DNA of 64,000 nt from Palsa-147 sp963771905 (GTDB taxonomy: Bacteria > Acidobacteriota > Terriglobia > Acidiferrales > UBA7541). The notes under the pieces are model-generated. The model searched no databases, was not told where the DNA came from, and saw nothing but the letters and a program-made list of their open reading frames with translations. The stretch is from NCBI GenBank assembly GCA_963771905.1, contig CAVYVI010000013.1:34771-98770 (forward strand), written 5' to 3'. Below, piece after piece: positions 53,975 to 61,847 of this stretch. Every line of letters begins with the position of its first letter. Positions within the stretch are counted from its first letter, which is position 1. The translations under genes were made by a program, and so were the position numbers.

Positions 53975-55411
53975 ATGAGAATCCAACGATCGACTGGCTG
54001 GAAAGCTTCCCTCGTTTTCGCTTCAATCCTTGTCACCGCATTTGTTGCCGGTGCGCAAACATCGGCCGTGGCGCCGCGCATTACCCAGGCGATTGACGAG
54101 ACGAACCTCGTCACGCTGAAGGGCAACACGCTTCCGATGGCGCGCGCTGAATTTGATCAGGGACTCGTCTCCGATAGTCTACCTCTCGAGAAAATGCTAC
54201 TCGTCCTGCAGCGGAGTCCCGCGCAGGAATCGGCGCTGCGCTCCCTGCTCGACCAGCAGCAGGACAAGACCTCGCCGAATTATCACAAGTGGCTCACGCC
54301 GGAACAATTCGGCCAGCGATTCGGGGTTGCCGACGCGGACATTCAAACGGTGACGAACTGGCTGCAAGGGCATGGGTTCACGATCGAAAGTGTGACAAAA
54401 GGCAAGACGCTCATAGAGTTTACGGGCACCGCGGGGCTCGTCCGAAACGCGTTCCATACGGACATCCACAATTATCTGGTGAACGGCGAGAAGCACATCG
54501 CGAACTCGAGCAACCCGCAGATTCCCGCCGCGCTGGTTCCCGTTGTTGCCGGCGTGGCTTCCCTCCACGATTTCTTCCCGAAGCCGCATTACATCCAGAC
54601 GGGCAAGACTGTAACCGCGACTCTGCACTCCGGCAGCCCGGTGGCACATCTCACCGGCGGGCCCGGTGAGTACTTCGTGGGCCCGCTGGACTTCGCGGAG
54701 ATCTACAACATCGCGCCGCTGTACACCGCAGGAACCACAGGATCTGGGCGGACGATCGCGGTCCTAGGCGTTACGGACATCGTGACTTCGGACGTGTCTC
54801 TCTTCGACAGCGTATTCGGCCTCACTCCCCATCTGAATGTCATCCACACCGGCACGGATCCAGGGGACTTGGAAGGATCAGATAGGGTGGAGGCGACATT
54901 GGATGTGGAATGGTCGGGCGCGATCGGACAGGGTGCGACCATCGACCTTGTGGTATCGAAGACAACGTCAACCAGTTTTGGCACCGACCTCTCGGCGATC
55001 TACGTCGAGGAAAACAATCTCGCCGACGTCATGACGGTGAGCTACGGAGCGTGCGAAGCGGAGTTCACGGTTACCCAAGCGGAAGCTGAATCGCAGCTTG
55101 GCGAGCAGGCAGCGGCGCAAGGAATTACCTACATGGCCGCGTCAGGTGACGCGGGGGCTGAAGATTGCGCCACTTCAGAAACTTCACCAGCCGACGGGGC
55201 GGCCGACTTCGGCGTCGATCTCCCGGGAGCGACTCCGTTTGTGGTCTCGGTAGGAGGCACTGAGTTTAACGAAGGAAGCAACGACATGGCGGCACGAAAA
55301 TTCTCCTCTCGCGGCCAGGGCAGCGTCGGAGGCGGATTTCGAGGCGGCGGCTTCCGTGGGGGCGGGTTTCGAGGCGGTGGAGGCGTCGCAGGTAGCGGTC
55401 GAATGATTTGA
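53975..55411 (+). CDS. Truncated sedolisin (S53) fused to a Gly-Arg-Phe tail of DUF3300 type
   Basis: 478 residues with a signal peptide. The pro-kumamolisin activation domain (about 40-190) and about two thirds of the S53 catalytic domain (about 230-437) are present, including the E...D pair in RVEATLDVEWSG and the oxyanion Asp in SGDAGAEDC. The catalytic serine motif (SGTS) and the calcium site are missing. After GGTEFNEGSND the sequence changes near residue 438 to AARKFSSRGQGSVGGG and three FRGGG repeats, which resemble the C-terminal tail of DUF3300 proteins. DUF3300 genes often stand directly before DUF2950 genes, as this one does. The protein cannot be an active peptidase. Probably a deletion that fused two genes, or a misassembly. 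Confidence 0.75.
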   Translation: MRIQRSTGWKASLVFASILVTAFVAGAQTSAVAPRITQAIDETNLVTLKGNTLPMARAEFDQGLVSDSLPLEKMLLVLQRSPAQESALRSLLDQQQDKTSPNYHKWLTPEQFGQRFGVADADIQTVTNWLQGHGFTIESVTKGKTLIEFTGTAGLVRNAFHTDIHNYLVNGEKHIANSSNPQIPAALVPVVAGVASLHDFFPKPHYIQTGKTVTATLHSGSPVAHLTGGPGEYFVGPLDFAEIYNIAPLYTAGTTGSGRTIAVLGVTDIVTSDVSLFDSVFGLTPHLNVIHTGTDPGDLEGSDRVEATLDVEWSGAIGQGATIDLVVSKTTSTSFGTDLSAIYVEENNLADVMTVSYGACEAEFTVTQAEAESQLGEQAAAQGITYMAASGDAGAEDCATSETSPADGAADFGVDLPGATPFVVSVGGTEFNEGSNDMAARKFSSRGQGSVGGGFRGGGFRGGGFRGGGGVAGSGRMI

Positions 55412-55442
55412 AGTCGGGAGTGCTCTTTCTGGAGGAATTGCG

Positions 55443-56447
55443 ATGTTACGGTGTGCGGAGCGTGTTTTTCTCCTGGTCTTGGTGACGATGTCGCTGCTGG
55501 CGGCCGCAGCCTTCGGTGCCGGCGCTGCTCCGCAAACGTCGCAGCCGTCTACTCAACCGGCAACAAAACCCAAGGCGCCAGCCCAGTCCCAAACGGCGCA
55601 AGCAGCGTCCGCGCAGCCTCAGACGGCAAGAAAACTTTCAAGTCGCCCCAGGAAGCGGCTTCGGCGCTCTCTTCGGCGACGCACGCCAATAACGAGAACG
55701 AAATGCTGGTAATTCTCGGCGGTGACGCGCGTGATATCGTGATGTGGAGCGAAAACGCGGACGAGCGGGAGAGCGGAAGCCGATCAGTTCTCCAAGAAGT
55801 ACGATCAGATGCATCGCCTGGTGAAAGAGCCAGACGGCGAGACAACGCTTTACGTGGGCGCCGGAAACTGGCCCTTGCCTATCCCTATCGTCGAATTTCG
55901 CGGCAGTTGGTACTTTGACGCCGCCCTTGGCAGACAAGAGATTCTTTACCGCCGCATTGGGCAGAACGAAGTCGAAGCCATAGACGCCCTCCACGGCATC
56001 GTCGACGCGCAGAAAGAGTATTACGCGCAGGATCCGCCGCGCGACGGCGGCCACGAATATGCCGCGCATTTCGATAGCGTGCAGGGCTCGCGCAATGGGC
56101 TCTATTGGTCCTCGACGAACAACGATTCGCCTCTCGGGCCTTACCTGGCGCGCGCCGGTTATGACCGCTCCGATCGCATGCCGCTGCATGGATATTTCTA
56201 CCGCATTTTGACGGCGCAGGGCCCCGGCGCTCCCGGCGGCGCGAAAAGCTATTTGGCGAATGGCAAGATGACTGGAGGATTCGCGGTCGTGGCCTTTCCC
56301 GCCCAGTACCGCGTTTCTGGCGTGAAGACCTTTATCGTGGATCAGAATGGCGTCGTCTACGAGCGCGACCTTGGCGCCATGACCACCGAGATTGCCTCCG
56401 CCATGAAGGATTACAATCCCACGCCGGCTTGGCGCAAAGTACAATAA
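55443..56447 (+). pseudogene. DUF2950 family protein, two frameshifts
   Basis: A signal peptide starts at ATG 55443 (VFLLVLVTMSLLAAAAFGAGAAPQ). Near 55620 the coding frame moves to the next frame (DGKKTFKSPQEAASALSSA, then EMLVILGGDARDIV), and near 55770 it returns to the original frame (EADQFSKKYDQMHRLVKEPDG). From there the DUF2950 domain is intact: TTLYVGAGNWPLPIPIVEFRGSWYFD, GRQEILYRRIGQNEVEAIDAL, LHGYFYRILTAQGPGAPGG and FAVVAFPAQYRVSGVKTFIVDQNG. A stop at 55710 blocks reading in frame zero. The family is exported, of unknown function. The last uninterrupted part (from 55809) could be expressed alone only without a signal. Confidence 0.75.
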
Positions 56448-56612
56448 ATTCACCCGACAAAGATTCACCCGGCGCGTTGGCGCCGGACAAATGGAGCAGA
56501 CTCCGCATTGGATTCCGCGTGGAATCTCGCATTGGGGCAGCGCTCTCTAGCCCGACGCAAATTACATCGAGAGCAAAAAATAGCCCTCTTGACGTATACT
56601 TTGGGCTCGGGC

Positions 56613-56625
56613 CTCAAAATTTGAG
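56613..56625. promoter_or_regulatory. Palindrome CTCAAAATTTGAG upstream of exported protein gene
   Basis: A perfect 6-1-6 palindrome lies 24 bp before the ATG at 56650. The spacing suits an operator or a start-proximal regulatory element. No regulator is adjacent, so it is only a candidate. Confidence 0.3.
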
Positions 56626-56649
56626 TGGGACGTAAATGGAGGTTTTCGC

Positions 56650-57192
56650 ATGAAGCGCTTTGCCCTACTTGTTTTCGTACTCGCGGCAGTGTCGGTCAGC
56701 GCGTTTGCGCAGGATGACCTTGCCAAGGACGTGCTTGCAGCCCCAGCCAATATGCGCGACGGCGCCACCGTCATCAAATGGAAACCGGATTTTACCTACG
56801 ATGTTTTGAAGCAGGGAACGAACAACATCGTCTGTTATGACAAATCGGGTTTTCCCGAGCAGCCGGCGTTCATGGTCGAGTGCACCAGCAGCAAGGCCAA
56901 TCTCGATCGCATGGCTCAGAATCTGAAGGCCGAGTCGCTGGGCGACAAGAAGGCGACGCAGGCGATGCTCGAGGCGGAGGAGAAAGACGGAACGCGCGTG
57001 AAGCCCGTATATGGTTCGGTGTGGTACCACGCCATGGGTGCCGATAAGGATCATGTGCGCATGCATATGACCATTGCCGTTCCAGGAGCGACTACGCAAA
57101 CGACGGGCTTGCCCGATAACGGCAAGGAAGGAACCGTGTGGATCATGAATGCGGGCACCACGACCGCTCACCTCATGACCCCGGGCGAGTAA
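56650..57192 (+). CDS. Exported protein of unknown function
   Basis: 180 residues with a clear signal peptide (FALLVFVLAAVSVSAFAQD). The mature part, ANMRDGATVIKWKPDFTYDVLKQGTNNIVCYDKSG, contains one cysteine pair separated by about 20 residues (CYDK...VECTSS). It includes GSVWYHAMGADKDHVRMHMTIAVPGA near the C-terminus. I do not recognise a named domain; such proteins occur in Acidobacteriota. A GGAGG-like site lies before the ATG. Role unknown. Confidence 0.75.
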   Translation: MKRFALLVFVLAAVSVSAFAQDDLAKDVLAAPANMRDGATVIKWKPDFTYDVLKQGTNNIVCYDKSGFPEQPAFMVECTSSKANLDRMAQNLKAESLGDKKATQAMLEAEEKDGTRVKPVYGSVWYHAMGADKDHVRMHMTIAVPGATTQTTGLPDNGKEGTVWIMNAGTTTAHLMTPGE

Positions 57193-57352
57193 GGAACTGT
57201 TTCTCCAGGCTGGCGGCAGGTCCCGATCTGATTCTGCAATCGGGTGCCGCCAGGATACCTGGGGCGGAAGAGCAAGCCGCCCTGCTTTCAGGACGGCTTG
57301 CGCGGCATAACGCCGATTGCAGAGCCAAGTCCATCGACCGGTGAGGCGAGCG

Positions 57353-57766
57353 GTGAGGAAGCAGCATTTGGTGTCCGCTTTCGCAGCCAGCGTTTTCGCG
57401 CTGAGCCTTGCCGTCCTTGTGGCGCTGTCCGCGCCTCCAGCCAAGCAAACCTTTACCGGCACGATTACCGACGACATGTGCCCCAAGGCCGATCATTCCC
57501 GAATGCAAATGGGGCCTACGGACGCCGAGTGCGCGCGGGCCTGCGCCGATGTGCATGGCGCCTCGTATGTTTTGTACGATGGGAAGAACATCTACATGCT
57601 GAGCGATCAGCGGACGCCGGAGAAATTCGCCGGGCAAAAAGTAAAAGTCGTCGGCACGCTGGACCCCAAGACCGACTCCATCCAGGTGGACTCCATCACT
57701 CCCGATAAGTCGATAGCGACGACAACAAGAAGACAAGTGGCGGTAAGCGACCAACCGAGTTCCTGA
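57353..57766 (+). CDS. DUF5818-like exported protein
   Basis: 137 residues from GTG 57353, chosen for GAGG six bases upstream; other in-frame GTG codons (57341) are possible. Signal peptide LVSAFAASVFALSLAVLVALSAPPA. The mature domain reads TFTGTITDDMCPKADHSRMQMGPTDAECARACADVHGASYVLYDGKNIYMLSDQ, matching small acidobacterial proteins with conserved cysteines (C in DDMC, C in AECARAC) and an OB-like end (FAGQKVKVVGTLDPKTDSIQVDSI). The cysteine/histidine set could bind a metal. Function unknown. Confidence 0.75.
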   Translation: MRKQHLVSAFAASVFALSLAVLVALSAPPAKQTFTGTITDDMCPKADHSRMQMGPTDAECARACADVHGASYVLYDGKNIYMLSDQRTPEKFAGQKVKVVGTLDPKTDSIQVDSITPDKSIATTTRRQVAVSDQPSS

Positions 57767-57916
57767 CTTAATTTCACGACGATAAGAAGCCGCTCTCTCG
57801 CTGAAAAAAGAAGTCCTCCGACGCACCAGCGCGGTATTACAATCGCCCCCAAACGCATGCGGAACGTTCCCGACATGCAGGCAAAAGCGGCAGACAAAAA
57901 GCGGCAGGAGGAAATT

Positions 57917-58405
57917 ATGGCGACTACCAGGAAATTGACAGCTTTCGGCGCGATCGCTTTAGCGTCCGCGATTCTGGGAGGCGTTATCGCATGCGTCGTT
58001 ATCTTCGCGCGGCCCGCCAAGGCGGATCTGGATCCCAAGGCCCTTATCTACACGCTGCCGGATCAGATCAAATGGACCGGAGGAGATGGCGGCGCGCAGC
58101 AAGCCATCCTTGAAGGAGATCCATCGAAGCCGGGACTGTATATCGTCCTGACGAAGTGGACGGCACACCATAACAGCCATCCGCATTTCCATCCCAACGA
58201 CCGCTACATAACGGTGCTTTCCGGAACCTGGTGGGTGGGGACAGGAAGCAAGTACGACCCGGACAGCATGGTGCCCATGCCTACGGGTACGTTTGTGAGG
58301 CACGTCGGCAAGCAGATCCATTATGACGGGGCAAAAGATGGAGACACGGTGCTGGAAATCGTGGGCATGGGGCCCGCGACCGCGACCCCGGCGGAAGCCA
58401 AGTAG
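57917..58405 (+). CDS. Cupin-domain exported protein
   Basis: 162 residues from ATG 57917, with GGAGG ten bases before; the frame upstream to 57857 is not favoured. A hydrophobic N-terminus (LTAFGAIALASAILGGVIACVVIF) may be a signal or anchor. The cupin barrel has the metal-binding motif in HHNSHPHFHPNDRYITVLSGTWWVG and the second motif in PTGTFVRHVGKQIHYDGAKDGD. Histidines of motif 1 are intact, so it probably binds Fe, Mn or Zn. Small single-domain cupins of this sort may act on sugars or oxidised compounds; the substrate is unknown. Confidence 0.82.
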   Translation: MATTRKLTAFGAIALASAILGGVIACVVIFARPAKADLDPKALIYTLPDQIKWTGGDGGAQQAILEGDPSKPGLYIVLTKWTAHHNSHPHFHPNDRYITVLSGTWWVGTGSKYDPDSMVPMPTGTFVRHVGKQIHYDGAKDGDTVLEIVGMGPATATPAEAK

Positions 58406-58553
58406 GGAAGTGCGTCGACTATTTTTGCAGTGAGATTTTGGTGATGAGCGCTGCCGCTCGGCCTCAGACGAGCATGGCCCGCGGGCAGGTCTTACCTGCC
58501 CGCTTCTCTTTTGCGGTGAGACTCGTTCGGTTCGGCGTAAAGCGAAGAGCGCG

Positions 58554-59497
58554 CTAATTGCCGCCGTTCTGCGACACCATCTTCAGGCCCTTGGGGTCCT
58601 TCGATTGGTCGAGCGGAACGGCTGTCATCACCGGCGAGGCGTCGATATAGATGTGGTAGCTCTCCATCATCATCCAGGTGCCGTTGAGCGGCGCAAAAAC
58701 GCGGCTGGCCCAGTAGGCGCGTTCGCCGTAGGTGGGCTGCACTGAAATCATTACGACCGCCGTGCCTAGATCCACCAGCGCGACCACAGGAAGGGAACCG
58801 TGGCCACTTCGGGCTCGTGCTTGGCGGCCGCCTGCTCCTGCGCCTTGGCGATTTGAGCCACCATCTGGGACTTGGGAGCGCGCGGTCCGCCGTAAGTGTT
58901 CACGGCGCGCTGATCGTAATTGTCCGCAATGTGCTTGGCCCACATACCGGGTTTGCCGGACTCCTGTTCCATCCAGGCGGCCAGCGACGCTCTTTCGTTT
59001 TCGGTCTCCGGCTTATAGGGCACGAATTCGCAAGGATTGATGCAGGGCACCGGGTAGCTTGGACGCACGGCGCTATAGTCGCGCCCGTGCACCGAGACCT
59101 CCGAAGTTTGCAGCAGCTTCCAGCCGCCCTTATCGCGCTTCACCCAGGTGTGGGCGGCGTAATCCTTCCCCACGTTGTCCTGGACCCATACCACGTTGCC
59201 ATATTTGTGCTCGATCACTTTGACGTCACCGCCGGCGGGCACGAGGGGCTTGACGTGTGACTCGAGGGCTTCGCGCAGCGGCCACATGACCCCTTCGGTA
59301 TCGATCCAGGTAAATTCCGGATCCACCCATTTATTGATTGTGGCCTTGTCGCCTTTTTCGAACGCGGCCGTGACCGCTCGGTCGGCGGTAACCACTTCAT
59401 CGTCGGCGGCGGAAGCCGGGCTGGTGCTGAGCAGCGCCAACGCGCCCGCCATCAGCACCGTAACGGTAACCAGCAAAGTCGCAAACCATCGCTTCAT
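58554..59497 (-). pseudogene. SnoaL/DUF4440-like exported protein, frameshifted near 58785
   Basis: Reading starts at ATG 59497 (RWFATLLVTVTVLMAGALALLSTSPASA, a signal peptide) with an AGGAGG site. The NTF2-like domain follows (VVTADRAVTAAFEKGDKATINKWVDPEFTWIDTEG; NVVWVQDNVGKDYAAHTWVKRDKGGWKLLQTSEV). In frame one it ends HEPEVATVPFLWSRWWI with a stop at 58766. In the neighbouring frame the sequence continues LPVVALVDLGTAVVMISVQ and YWASRVFAPLNGTWMMMES to 58554. The C-terminal piece has no start of its own. The frame change is near 58775-58795. Three CCCTAAT repeats lie just upstream of the ribosome site. Confidence 0.72.
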
Positions 59498-59517
59498 GTG
59501 ATCCTCCTGAAACGGAA

Positions 59518-59552
59518 CCCTAATCCGGGCCCTAATGCGGCCCTAATGCGGG
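59518..59552. repeat. Three tandem CCCTAAT(C/G)CGG repeats
   Basis: CCCTAATCCGGG (59518-59529), CCCTAATGCGG (59530-59540) and CCCTAATGCGGG (59541-59552) are arranged head to tail. Units of 11-12 bases put each copy on the same face of the helix. They lie directly upstream of the ribosome site of the leftward SnoaL-like gene. Candidate binding array. Confidence 0.65.
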
Positions 59553-59736
59553 CAGTATCGGTGCGAAAAGCGCCTTCCTAGATCAGCCTGCGCGCGCTCT
59601 GGGCACTCCTGCGAGATTCTATACGGCGGAGTCTACACCCGGCAGGAAATGCATACAACAGGCGCTGCGGCGCAGTGCCGGACCGCGAGACACCCGGCGG
59701 ATACTCGTGAATATCGCTTGTGCACATCGGCGGAAT

Positions 59737-59773
59737 AAAAAAACCGCTCGCTGGTTTTGGGGCCGGCGAGCGG
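59737..59773 (-). terminator. Strong rho-independent terminator, minus strand
   Basis: On the minus strand CCGCTCGCCGG (59773-59763), an eight-base loop and CCAGCGAGCGG (59754-59744) form an 11-bp stem with one G-U pair, followed by seven T residues (59743-59737). No protein gene on this strand ends just before it: the nearest upstream minus-strand gene stops at 60590 with a plus-strand gene in between. It therefore fits a small RNA. Confidence 0.8.
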
Positions 59774-59891
59774 ATATGTCTTGCAACTACGATTGAGGGA
59801 ACTACCAAGAAAAGCACCCTCGTGCCTGCCGATAGCCGCCACGATACACGAGGCGACTCGCAGCGAAGCACCTCAGGTGCGATTGATCATG
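59737..59891 (-). ncRNA. Candidate free-standing small RNA, about 155 nt
   Basis: The stretch lies between a good minus-strand promoter and a strong intrinsic terminator and does not contain a convincing ORF. The RNA would have a GCACC-TGA-GGTGC hairpin near its 5' end, a CTCGTG/CACGAG stem in the middle, and the 11-bp terminator stem. It does not look like tmRNA, 4.5S RNA or a riboswitch that I know, and no gene follows on that strand before 59497. The nearest downstream start on the same strand is separated by the terminator. Expression is unproven. Confidence 0.5.
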
Positions 59892-59897
59892 CGCGAT

Positions 59898-59926
59898 ATG
59901 CTAGCCAATGCGCGTTTTGGGGTCAA
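59898..59926 (-). promoter_or_regulatory. Promoter of the candidate small RNA
   Basis: On the minus strand TTGACC (59926-59921) and TAGCAT (59903-59898) are separated by exactly 17 bp. The boxes match five of six and four of six consensus bases. Transcription would begin near 59891 and meet the terminator at 59773-59737. Confidence 0.5.
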
Positions 59927-60148
59927 GGATTTTAGGATGAACTGCCCGAGATAGGCCATTCCGAGCCGTCGGCCGGGACTCCTTGACATCATTGCTCTTA
60001 CGATGGTTCAATGAGCCTCATGCGCCGCACTTGGAGACTTCATGGGGAACAGAACTCAGCCGCGGCGCGAACTCTTTCAATCCTCCGGACCTTCTGTGTT
60101 CGCCGGAGAGCCATATCTCAGGACGAATTTCCGTTAGGGAGGCGCCAC

Positions 60149-60565
60149 GTGGTGACCAATAAGCTCTTAGCGCGGTTGGTTTTGGTTGTCGCTCTTCTGG
60201 CGATGAGCGTGCCGATGTTTGCGCATCATGGCAGCGCGACGTATGACACCAGCAAGCCGGTTTTGGTGAAGGATGCCACGATTACGAAGTTCATCTGGGC
60301 GAATCCTCACTCCATCGCTATGTTCGATGCCAAGGATGCCAGCGGCAACGTCGTGCACTGGGCCGCGGAGGCGGGTAGTCCGTCGGCGCTGGGCCTGATC
60401 GGCTGGTCGAAGAATTCCTTGAAGCCGGGCGACGTCGTCACTGTGTACGTGTTCCAGTCCAAGACGGGCAATCCCGTGGGGCGGCTTAACAAGATCGTTC
60501 TTGCCGACGGCACAACCCTGAGCGATAGCCAACTTGGCGGCGATAAGGGCGGCGACAAGCCGTAA
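60149..60565 (+). CDS. DUF6152 family exported protein
   Basis: 138 residues from GTG 60149 (or GTG 60152), after GGAGG six bases upstream; the open frame back to 60011 lacks coding character. Signal peptide KLLARLVLVVALLAMSVPMFA followed at once by HHGSATYDTSKPVLVKDATITKFIWANPHSIAMFDAKD, the DUF6152 signature with the leading His-His. The rest is a small beta barrel (GDVVTVYVFQSKTGNPVGRLNKIVLADG). The N-terminal histidines suggest metal binding, but this is an inference. Function unknown. Confidence 0.82.
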   Translation: MVTNKLLARLVLVVALLAMSVPMFAHHGSATYDTSKPVLVKDATITKFIWANPHSIAMFDAKDASGNVVHWAAEAGSPSALGLIGWSKNSLKPGDVVTVYVFQSKTGNPVGRLNKIVLADGTTLSDSQLGGDKGGDKP

Positions 60566-60589
60566 GTAATCGCCGATCTTCCCAGTAAT

Positions 60590-61843
60590 TTAGAACGCGA
60601 GCTGGAATTCGATGTGGACGGTGGCCGGAAAATCCGCCGGCTTGCCGTCCTGAAGGGCAGGCTTGAAGCGGATTTGCTCCGCAGCGCGGACGGCCGCTTC
60701 GTCCAATCCGTGCCCTAGTCCATTCGTTACCCGAACGACCCGCACCGAACCCGAAGCCAGGAAAACGACCTCGACCGACACGTCACCCTCGAGGCGCAGT
60801 TTGCGTGCCTCGTCGGTATACGCCGGATTGGGCTTTGACAAAATAACCACCGGTTGCACGGGAGGAGGGGCTTCGGCCTGCTTGGGGCTGGGCGCATCGG
60901 AGCCAGTCACCTCTGGTCCGAAGCCGCCAGCCTTTACCGGTTCGCGTGCGCCCTCACCTTGGGAAGCCGCGGAGATTGCCACACCATTACCAAAGCCAGA
61001 ACTTGCGACCGTACCGCGAACTCCCCTCGCACCGCCCGTGCCGTCACCGAATCCGGGGCCGGGCAGCAGGGCGGGGGAACCGGCGTGGGCGATATTCGCG
61101 CGCACAGTGGGGTTGGTGTCTCCCGGTACGCCGCCGGGATCGCCAAATCCGCCGGTTTGAACCTGCGCGACAGTCTTGTCTGTCGTTGCCGTGGCCATCG
61201 CTGGCGCCGCCCCGCCAGCCGCGAGCGTTCCGGTCTTGACCGGTTCGCGCGGCTTGGCCGGCTCAGAAGGAGGCGCCTCGAATTTTGCTTCGGCGGAGAT
61301 TTCGTTTAACGCCGGTACATCAACGGTGTCGGCGGGCGCGGGCTTAGGTTTGGGTGGAACCAGCGCCTTCGGCGCGATCAGTTTCGCCGCGATTGGCGGC
61401 TGCGGCGGTTCCTCTGCGGGTAGAGGTAGGGGCGGGGGTGTCGCAATAACATTCGGATGAGCGAGTGGCTGCTCTGCTGGCAGCGCGATTTCCGTCTCTG
61501 GCGCAACGATGGGAACCACCTCGTAGCTCTTACTGGCCAATTTATCCGGAAAGACTGCTGGAAGGACGATCAGAAGGCCTGCCAGAAGAACTTGAAAGAT
61601 CGTGCTGGTCAATAAAGCGCTCCAGCGCGGACTGGGTTCGGGCAGCGTTTGCAAACGCGGGGAGACGGGTTTGTCGCCGATTATCTTTTTCCATGCCTCG
61701 GCATTGGACGTGGCTCCCTGCGCCTCGGTGACGAGGCGCAGATTTCCGCGCGTGAGTTTTGTCACCATGCTGGCCATTTTGGATGCGGACTCGTTTGCAA
61801 CGTTGAGTTGAGAGACGCGTTTTTCGCTGAATGTGCGGGCCAC
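60590..61843 (-). CDS. TonB-family energy transducer
   Basis: 417 residues if GTG 61843 is the start; ATG 61777 or 61768 are alternatives, and none has a strong ribosome site. A short N-terminal cytoplasmic region is followed by one transmembrane helix (LLTSTIFQVLLAGLLIVLPAVFP) and a long Pro/Lys/Glu-rich periplasmic linker (PPPLPLPAEEPPQPPIAAKLIAPKALVPPKPKP). The TonB C-terminal domain is at the end (VILSKPNPAYTDEARKLRLEGDVSVEVVFLASGSVRVVRVTNGLGHGLDEAAVRAAEQIRFKPA). It would pass proton-motive energy to outer-membrane receptors such as those at 38427 and 51331; no ExbB/ExbD is in the window. It follows the exported protein gene by about 4 bp. Confidence 0.86.
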   Translation of the reverse strand: MARTFSEKRVSQLNVANESASKMASMVTKLTRGNLRLVTEAQGATSNAEAWKKIIGDKPVSPRLQTLPEPSPRWSALLTSTIFQVLLAGLLIVLPAVFPDKLASKSYEVVPIVAPETEIALPAEQPLAHPNVIATPPPLPLPAEEPPQPPIAAKLIAPKALVPPKPKPAPADTVDVPALNEISAEAKFEAPPSEPAKPREPVKTGTLAAGGAAPAMATATTDKTVAQVQTGGFGDPGGVPGDTNPTVRANIAHAGSPALLPGPGFGDGTGGARGVRGTVASSGFGNGVAISAASQGEGAREPVKAGGFGPEVTGSDAPSPKQAEAPPPVQPVVILSKPNPAYTDEARKLRLEGDVSVEVVFLASGSVRVVRVTNGLGHGLDEAAVRAAEQIRFKPALQDGKPADFPATVHIEFQLAF

Positions 61844-61847
61844 ATGG

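Larger units (their letters stand above)
59498..60148. other. Intergenic region holding short tandem repeats and a candidate small RNA
   Basis: 650 bases without a protein gene. On the left it contains three CCCTAAT repeats (59518-59552). In the middle a minus-strand promoter, transcribed stretch and strong terminator form an apparent RNA gene (59737-59926). On the right lies the ribosome site (GGAGG near 60138) of the DUF6152 gene. Confidence 0.6.

Noticed and set aside
56589..56600. TTGACG followed directly by TATACT as a promoter
   Set aside because: The two boxes are adjacent with no spacer, so they cannot serve as -35 and -10 of one promoter.
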